Made by a program: the position numbers and the translations under genes. Shown here one piece after another: positions 57,346 to 64,000 of a stretch of DNA of 64,000 nt. Origin of the DNA: Guadua angustifolia (taxonomy: Eukaryota > Streptophyta > Magnoliopsida > Poales > Poaceae); contig CM070515.1 of the NCBI GenBank assembly GCA_036346375.1, positions 20,048,423-20,112,422 of the forward strand. Reading direction: 5' to 3'. The stretch's first letter is position 1. Each line of letters starts with the position of its first letter. The notes under the pieces were generated by a model. The model was not told the origin of the DNA. It saw only the letters and a program-made list of their open reading frames with translations, and searched no databases.

Positions 57346-57990
57346 TTCCCTGTATGTGCATACGTAGCTCGTCTGTTGTTGTTTCTTCTATAATGAATGT
57401 CAGTACTTCTGGCCATTTTTTAAAAAAAAAATACAAGACGCTTGTACATGAATGCTTAATATGATAATATAGCCGTATTTGTATCATCTATTAATTAGAT
57501 ATAGTTATATACATAAGCCTCCATTAATCCGGTGCCTACTTCGACAATGCTACGATACAATCACCAAGAAAAAGCAGTCTTTAGTTGCTAAGCACCTCTC
57601 TACATGCATAAGCCCAAATAAAGAAGGGGCCATCTCCTAACAGCGAATGAATTGTAAAGGCAAAGACGTGACCAATTTCTAGTCTACGCACTTGCTAAGC
57701 CTACTATATACTATTTTCTTCAAAGGGTTGGAAAATTGAAGGGGAGGCCATGGCCCATATTAGCCTCTACAAAGCTCCGCCCCCTTTTTTTTCATAATTT
57801 TTGGAATTTAAAATATAAAAAGATGAGCTTGGTTATCCTCAGTCTCAACCTTCTAATCCCCGTGTTGAGTACTCTTCCCTGTTTATTAGCCAAGCACTGA
57901 CCAACAAACAGTCCAAGCACTGAGCTATTCCTCATCCGATCTACCAGTACTCGCTCTATTACTAATAGATAGAGAGCCGTGCGATACCGT
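57346..57990. other. Stretch without a recognisable gene
   Basis: AT-rich intergenic sequence; nothing assigned. Confidence 0.4.
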
Positions 57991-59735
57991 GCTTTTTTAC
58001 AGAAAAAAATTGACCCGAATTTTTTCTGTAAAAAATATAATTTTATTTTCTAGAAACTATAGGGTTTTTTGCAAAATAACCGGTTGAAGGAATTATTCAC
58101 GATTTCGGAATCTTTCGAGTCGAAAGAATCAACATCCAGATCGAATTTATGGAATTACTGAGTCTTTTTTGCAAAATAGCCAGTGAAAGAATCTGTTCGT
58201 GATTTTAGAATTTTCAGGATCTTTTTACAAAATAACCGACAAACCTGTTCACGATTTTAGATTTTTTGAAAGGTTTTCCGGAAAAAAACGTACTTGAGCT
58301 CTTATAGCTGGGCTACAAGCCTACGAGTGAGCTCGACGGCGTGCGTGGCCAGGCGACGAGATCCCCGGTGTCTCATTGTTTAGACTAGGTGGAAAAGCGT
58401 TCTGTTGCTGCGGTTGAATTCGATAGCATGCGCCGAAAATAAACTTTTTATTTTCGCAAAACCACTAACCCAGTAAAAAATAGTCCAGAGGAAAAGGGGA
58501 AAAATTATCGAGATGACAACATTCTTTTGTCGAGCGAATACTCTATGTGTTCACCGAGTAATAATACATATTCATAAAACCACCCACCGTGAAAAATAGG
58601 CTAGAGGAAAAAGGCGACAAATCTTCGATGAATCTGTTTTTTTGTGACCAAAACATGTTTTCCGGGTTTTTGGCGACTAAAACAATTTTTCGAAGTTTTT
58701 TGTTGCGTTTGTTAAAAAAATGGTCGTTAGGAAAAGGGGGAAAATTATCAGAGATGACAACATTCTTTTGTCGAGCCGAATACTCTACGTGTTCACTGAG
58801 TAATAATACATATTCGCAAAACCACCCACCGGTGAAAAATAGCCTAGAGGAAAAAGGGCGAAAAATCTTCGATGAATCTGTTTTTTTTTTGTGACCAAAA
58901 CATGTTTTCCGGGTTTTTTTGGCGACTAAAACAATTTTTTCGAGTTTTTTTGTTGCGTTTGTTAAAAAAATGGTCGTTAGGACGCCACTTACATGAATCC
59001 TCTGTCGCTATAAATCTTCTGACGAATCTACATTTTTTTAAAAAGACTCATGGTTATGACCGTTGGCAAATCCATAAGTTGATACAAACCTTCGATGAAT
59101 TCGTGTTTTTTGTGACGAAAACATTGTTTTCGTTTTTTGTCGAAAACATTTTTTTCGGATTTTTTGTTGCGTTTGTTAAAAAATGGGTCGTTAGGACCCA
59201 CCTAATCCATGGACGAAAACATTGTTTCCGTTTTTGGGTGTTGAAAATATTTTTTCCGGTTTTTGTTGCGTTTGCTTAAAAAATGGGTCCACAGTCGCTA
59301 TAAATCTTGACGAATCTACATTTTTTAAAAACCGCTACATGATTCGACATTGCTTAGCAAATACATAAGTTGCTATAAACCTTCGACGAATCAGATTTTT
59401 TGGTGACGAAAACATTTTTCCGGGTTTTTTGGTGGCTAAAACATTTTTTCCGGTTTTTCCGGTATGCAAAACATTTTCCCGAGAAAAATGGAGAAAGGAC
59501 TGAACGTAAAGCGGGGACCGGTTGTTATTTTTTGGACCTATTCGCTATCCCGAAAAATTAGAAAAGGGCTTGTTCGCGATTTGGAATTAACGGAGGCTTT
59601 TTCAGTAAAATAACGCGTCGGGGACCTAAACGCGAAGAAAAAAAAAATATTTTGTCTCACAAAAATCGCGAAGGACCTATCCGTAATTTCAAGAAATTGA
59701 GGGCTTTTTAAAAAAAATCAAAAGTGACAAATGGC
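57991..59735. repeat. Block 2 of the dispersed repeat family
   Basis: Same phrases as 12340-13215: TTTTGCAAAATAACCGG, GAAAGAATC, GTCGTTAGGAC, TATAAATCTTCTGACGAATC (about 59009), TATAAACCTTCGACGAATC (about 59375), GGACCTAAACGCGA (59630). Added here are GTGACCAAAACATGTTTTCC and TTTTGTTGCGTTTGTTAAAA modules. The apparent ORFs (for example 58872-59279) are translations of the repeat. Confidence 0.7.
58491..58980. repeat. 240-bp tandem duplication
   Basis: Two nearly identical units, about 58491-58730 and 58731-58980. GACAACATTCTTTTGTCGAG lies at 58516 and 58756. Differences are a few substitutions and length changes in homopolymer runs, so the duplication is recent compared with the surrounding decayed repeats. 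Confidence 0.88.
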
Positions 59736-59857
59736 TCCACTTGTTGCTCTTGAATTCTTAAGCATATAGGTAATGTAATGATTAGGCGGTGAGCAGTCTC
59801 GCCGACTGCGCCGTGCTCGTCAAAAGCCTCAGCCCCGATCGAGGCAGCGCCAGAAAA

Positions 59858-60743
59858 GAGTAAATTGGTATTTTACCATCCTCTACGTTGCGCTTTGTCA
59901 GAATACCATTAATCACGTGAACTTCGCCATAATGTCATCCCAAACGTGAGTCTCACCGCCAAAATACCATTTTATATTTTCTCATATATTTTTCTTTTCT
60001 TTTCCCTCATTTTGCCACATGAGTTGACTCTTTTACCCCTGAGGTTAAACTAAATACAATAATAACAATAGCAGAATTTTTATAAATAAAATATAATATA
60101 TATTGACTTGAAATTATTAAAATAAAATATATTAGCCATAATAAACCTCTACAAAAAGTTTCAAAAATAATAAAGTTGAATTAACCATTTTATAAAATCA
60201 AAAACAGAATGGATTCAAAAGCAACATTAGCAAATGTCAGAAATTTTATAAAAATAACTATAACTGATAAGTGTATGAAAATTTTACGTTAGTTCGCAAC
60301 AATCATTATTATTTCACATAAAAAGTCTCATATAAAATGAAGTTTATTTGTTATCTAATAAAAATAAAAATCTGAAAACTAAGTTTTAATGCAGCAGCCT
60401 TGTCAGAATTACTGTGATTTTTCTGGACAAGATTTTAATCCACCAATTTTTCTGGATATCAACGCCTATCCCCGGATCTCAGTCAAAAAGTTTCAAAAAA
60501 TTTCAACTTGAATTGATAGCTAAATTTAATGAATTCTGTGGTCTCATTCTTTCATTTCGCAGAGGCAAAAGAGTCAACTCATGTGGCAAAATGAGGGAAA
60601 AGAAAAGGAAAATATATGAGAAAATATAAAATGGCATTCTGGCGGTGAGACTCATGTTTGGGATGGTATTATGGTGAAGTTCACATGACTAATGACATTC
60701 TAACGAAGCGCGACGTAGAGAATGGCAAAATACCAATTTACTC
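59858..60743. mobile_element. Non-autonomous element with ~190-bp terminal inverted repeats
   Basis: Left end GAGTAAATTGGTATTTTACC to about 60050 pairs with the right end, about 60555 to CCAATTTACTC at 60743; examples are CCACATGAGTTGACTCTTTT against AAAAGAGTCAACTCATGTGG and GGTGAGACTCA on the right matching TGAGTCTCACC on the left. The interior of about 500 bp is AT-rich and non-coding. Long TIRs point to a MULE-like MITE; I found no convincing 9-bp duplication. Confidence 0.75.
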
Positions 60744-61106
60744 CCAAGGAAGCAGTTATGTGCATAGAGCATCAGCCAGTCTACACCATCCTATGTGGTA
60801 AAAAAAAAACCTATTTTTTTATATATATAACACCATCTGTATTGTAATGCTCTTAACACATCGAAATTTGGACACATGGTTTGCAGCATGCATGCAATTT
60901 AGAAATTGAAAATCTTTAAAATCTAGTATGCCATACGGCCAATACGCCGTCAAAATTTGGTCCAACTTCCCTAGGAGATGACCTGGTTCCTACTGGAAAT
61001 CTCTTTCCCGGACGGATCCCTCTGCCTGGTGGCCCCTCTGGTGGAGACGCCTCTGAGTCTCTTGACGCTTGCATGTGAGTACCACCGATGCAGCGCGCAT
61101 GACTAC
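60744..61106. other. Stretch without a recognisable gene
   Basis: Intergenic; nothing assigned. Confidence 0.35.
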
Positions 61107-61372
61107 GGCCCGGGCTTTTCCGCTAGTCTAAAAGTTAAAAAACTAAAGCCTAAACAAACGATCAGTTTTTTATCTAAGATTTTTAAAAGCCAAAAGCCAC
61201 TAGAGATAGATTTTTTAGCTTATTGATGGTTGGTTTTAGACTAATAACATTAATATTAGATAAAAATATCCACCTCTATCACATACAAAAGTCATTAGAT
61301 TTTAAACTGTTTAAGCCAAAAAACCGGCTTTAAGTTATAAGCCAAAAAACCTAAGCCTAAACAAACAGGGTC
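61107..61372. mobile_element. Tourist-like (PIF/Harbinger) MITE, tentative
   Basis: 266 bp ending CCTAAGCCTAAACAAACAGGGTC, the typical right end of Tourist-type MITEs (complement GACCCTGTTTGTTTAGGC). The left end GGCCCGGGCTTTTCC is weaker, but AAAGCCTAAACAAACG follows inside. The flanking trinucleotide is TAC on both sides (61104-61106, 61373-61375). Confidence 0.5.
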
Positions 61373-61379
61373 TACCTCT

Positions 61380-62570
61380 AAGATTGAAGAACCAGATGTA
61401 CTTAGTTTCCTTCCGCAAGAGGGAAAAATAGATGATTTACTTCGTTTTTTCTTTGCTAAAAAATTTGTAATTATGTATAGGTCTTTTTTGTGGTTTTTTA
61501 CGAAGAGAACCTTCTGATTTAGAAAAATCGTGGATCTTTCGTGAGAGGGTCCTAAATAGATACCGAAAAAAAACGTAGTGACATCTGGATCATTCTGACT
61601 ATTTTTCGTGAAAAGGATCATACGCTTTAGAGTCTAATTTTTTCCCTAGAAGACCCCCGAGGTTTCTTTCGTTTGTTTTTTGACACTCCATTTTTTTACG
61701 GAAAGGCACTCGAATGTTAGTGACGTTTGAATCATTCCGGTTATTTTTAGCGAAAAGGACCTTTCGATTTAGAGTCTAATTTTTTCCTAGAAAACCTCCG
61801 AAGTTTCTTTCGTTTGTTTTTTGACGCCCCATTTTTTATGGAAAGGCACTCAAATGTTTGCGCAAACCCTTCGAAACTTCCGAAAATTATTTTTAGCACA
61901 TCGTTTTGTGCAGGGAGGCACTACAATTTTTGCATGGACCCTTCGGAGTTTTTGGAATTTATTTTTAGCACGTCGTTATAGAAAGGCGCTCCAATTTTTG
62001 TATGGACCTTTCGGAGCTTCTGGAATTTATTTTTTACCGCGTCGTTTTTCCAGACATTTGCTCGAAACTTTTTGAAATTATATATTTATCCATTTTCCCC
62101 TATTAGTCTCCCAAAACTCATATGATTTTTTTTTGCTTGGCTTGCAACGGTCGGCGCGGTGTGCGCCGTGCGAACTTGTCTAGTTTTCTTAAAATCGTTG
62201 AGAAAACGCGTAAAATGGTTGAAAGGATACAAACACAATCACATTTTTTTCATCTATCTGGGGTCCTCTCCTGAAGAATCTGCAATTGCGTTAAATTGAA
62301 AGGTCTTTTTCGTGAAAATTAGCTGGAATGATCCAGACGTAATTACGTTTTTTGAGGTATTTATTTAGGGTCCTTCCACAAAAGATCTGCGATTTTTCTG
62401 AATCAAAAGTTTCTTTTCGTAAAAAACTGTGGGAATGACCTACACGTAATTACATTTTTTTGTATTTATTTATGGTTCTTTCATGAAAGATTTGCTATTT
62501 TTCTGAACCAGAAGACCTTTTTCGTAAGAAACTGCGGGAAGAACCTACACGTAATTACACATTTTTTGAG
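61380..62570. repeat. Fold-back array with internal tandem repeats
   Basis: The left arm (about 61468-61635: CATCTGGATCATTCTGACTA, CTTCTGATTTAGAAAAATCG) is the reverse complement of the right arm (about 62265-62565: AGCTGGAATGATCCAGACGT, CGATTTTTCTGAATCAAAAG). The right arm is three tandem units of about 106 bp (ACGTAATTACG at 62337, 62444, 62549). The centre has three units of about 70 bp (from 61841, 61912, 61981; TTTTTGCATGGACCCTTCGG). It is non-coding. Confidence 0.65.
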
Positions 62571-63119
62571 AGACTTACACGCGAAAAAAAGAGCCGGTGG
62601 CAGCCCGAGCTCACTTTAACTTCGCTTCGGCAAAATGTGGCCCTCTGCCTGGCGAGGAACTCTGCGAAGTTTAATATATGGTATGATGATGCGTTTGGAA
62701 AACTTTTGTGTAGAGATTCAGCTAAAGAAATACTACTATCCTGTTACAAATAGTTATTACTTTAGACACATGTGCTTGTCAATGTTTCGGAAATTTGATC
62801 GACAATATCTTTTTAAATATTTAAATTGGATATATGAAAATCATATGCACATATTTTTCTCAAAAAGCACCTTCCTAATATCATAATTTTATTGGGTTTC
62901 ATAAAAATATTATAAAAAAAATTAGTAGTCAATGTTGTGTTTTAGAAACCATATCGATGTCCAAAACAACAGTTATTTGTGACCGGATATAGTACTATCT
63001 AGCAAAGTATTACATTCCCTAAAAACAAGATTTATGAAATACTATCATCGCTAATTTCACCGTGCAGAGAATCGCCCTATTTTACCTGATACTAGCCAGG
63101 GTAACACACTGTGCTGTGT
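62571..63119. other. Stretch without a recognisable gene
   Basis: AT-rich; one 83-codon open frame (62635-62886) has no recognisable motif. Confidence 0.35.
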
Positions 63120-63760
63120 CGTGCACGATAATGCAACGTGTAAAAATCGGGAATTTTGGCCGTATTTTCGGTTTTCATATTTTTTTAAAAAAAGTTGTCG
63201 TTATGACCCATCGGTGAATCTATGGACTGCTATAAAACTTCGACGAATCTGTATTTTTTAGAAAACCGCGGTTAAGACCCGTCGGCGAATCTATGGGCTA
63301 CTGTCATATTTTCAGTTTTCGTATTTTTTTTCTAAAAAAATGGGTCGTTAGGACCCATTGGCGAATCTGTAGGCTGCTATAAACCTTCAACGAACCTGTT
63401 TTTTTTTTTGAAAAAACTGCGGTTAAGATCCGTTGGCGAATCCATGAGTTGCTATAAACCTTCAACGAATCAGTCTTTTTTTTTAAGAAAACCACGGTTG
63501 TCTTTCTTTTATATATTCTTGGTTTCATGGCTTTTTTAAAAAAGGCCGCTAAGTCCCGTTAGCGAATCCGTGGGCTGCTATAAACCTTCGATGAATCTGT
63601 ATTTTTTTTCCGGGGTCCGTGCCGTTAAAAACCACCAGGAGGACCTAAATGTAAACCGCGGAGGGATTTAAACATAATTTTAATTTTTTCAGGTTTATTT
63701 TATTAAAAACCGTCAAAAGGATCTGAACACAATTTTTAATCTTTTGGAGGGCCTCTTCGT
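63120..63760. repeat. Block 3 of the dispersed repeat family
   Basis: TATAAAACTTCGACGAATCT (63230), TATAAACCTTCAACGAACCT (63378), TATAAACCTTCAACGAATC (63451) and TATAAACCTTCGATGAATCT (63580) alternate with GGCGAATC-TGGGCTGCTA and GGTCGTTAGGACCC modules at about 75-150-bp intervals, the same vocabulary as at 12340-13215. Confidence 0.72.
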
Positions 63761-64000
63761 GAAGAAGGCGACATGACACCTCCCTCCGACTGACAATTCT
63801 CAGCGCTATAAAGATAGTTATATACATTGAGGAGCTTAGCAGGAAATTTCTATTTTCCGAGCTCTGTTCTGTGCGTACTAGGCAGGTTAATTTGGTGACT
63901 CATCTGTGTACGCTGGTTGGGGCGCACGTAGCTTAGCTACATAGTGCACCAGATTTCTGCGTGTCAGCCACAACTAAGAGCATCTCCAATAATCAGGTTT
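63761..64000. other. Window end, no gene seen
   Basis: Nothing assignable in the last 240 bp. Confidence 0.35.

Noticed and set aside
58589..59279. 101- and 135-codon plus frames resembling a repeated protein
   Set aside because: They translate the tandem nucleotide repeat; the apparent protein repeat is a consequence of the 240-bp duplication.
1..64000. CRISPR arrays, bacterial operons, phage or defence systems
   Set aside because: All gene structures, splice signals and repeats are those of a plant nuclear genome; the repeat arrays lack regular unique spacers.

Overview
This is a plant nuclear window, almost certainly from a grass (Poaceae). The three host genes have GC-rich, grass-style 5' exons, introns are spliced GT-AG, and the repeats are those of grass genomes: Ty3/gypsy and Ty1/copia retrotransposons primed by initiator-Met tRNA, a LINE, hAT, Stowaway-like and Tourist-like elements. 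I cannot name the species. There is no bacterial-style operon, CRISPR array, tRNA or rRNA gene.

Host genes. (1) 932-1822 (+): intact single-exon DUF716/TMEM45-type membrane protein, with a hAT remnant ending 145 bp before its ATG. (2) 39519-47192 (-): complete five-exon BREVIS RADIX-like (BRX) gene; the exons sum to 1233 nt in frame (410 aa), and intron 2 is 5.5 kb long and full of small transposons. (3) 52890-53425 (-): nuclear gene for an organellar-type ribosomal protein bS21, with one large exon and a proposed 13-nt terminal exon.

Mobile DNA region by region. 80-787: hAT deletion derivative. 3190-5805 (-): 5'-truncated, frameshifted LINE. 6475-9030 (-): a gag-only Ty3/gypsy element with both LTRs, PBS, 5-bp TSD and an intact 494-codon gag; one LTR was later hit by a SINE-like retroposon. 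9.0-12.3 kb: decayed PIF/Harbinger-derived coding pieces. 12.3-13.2 kb: first block of a dispersed low-complexity repeat family. 14.2-16.6 kb: direct duplications split by a hAT element. 16933-36054 (-): an old Ty3/gypsy element with an antisense plant-mobile-domain (PMD) pseudogene, which hosts a hAT MITE, a complete 6.95-kb gag-only copia element (25794-32747) and a solo LTR. 36.9-37.3 kb: a truncated copia 3' end. 38.2-38.6 kb: palindromic MITE. 47.6-48.9 kb: two related Stowaway-like MITEs, one interrupted by a hAT element. 54.3-63.7 kb: gene-free DNA dominated by large inverted repeats, a long-TIR element, a Tourist-like MITE, fold-back arrays and two more blocks of the repeat family seen at 12.3 kb.

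The three host genes are unrelated and not co-regulated in any visible way. The main interest is the repeat biology: two unrelated gag-only retrotransposons with intact ends, a SINE-like insertion dated by LTR comparison, an antisense PMD gene in a gypsy element, and repeat families I do not recognise.
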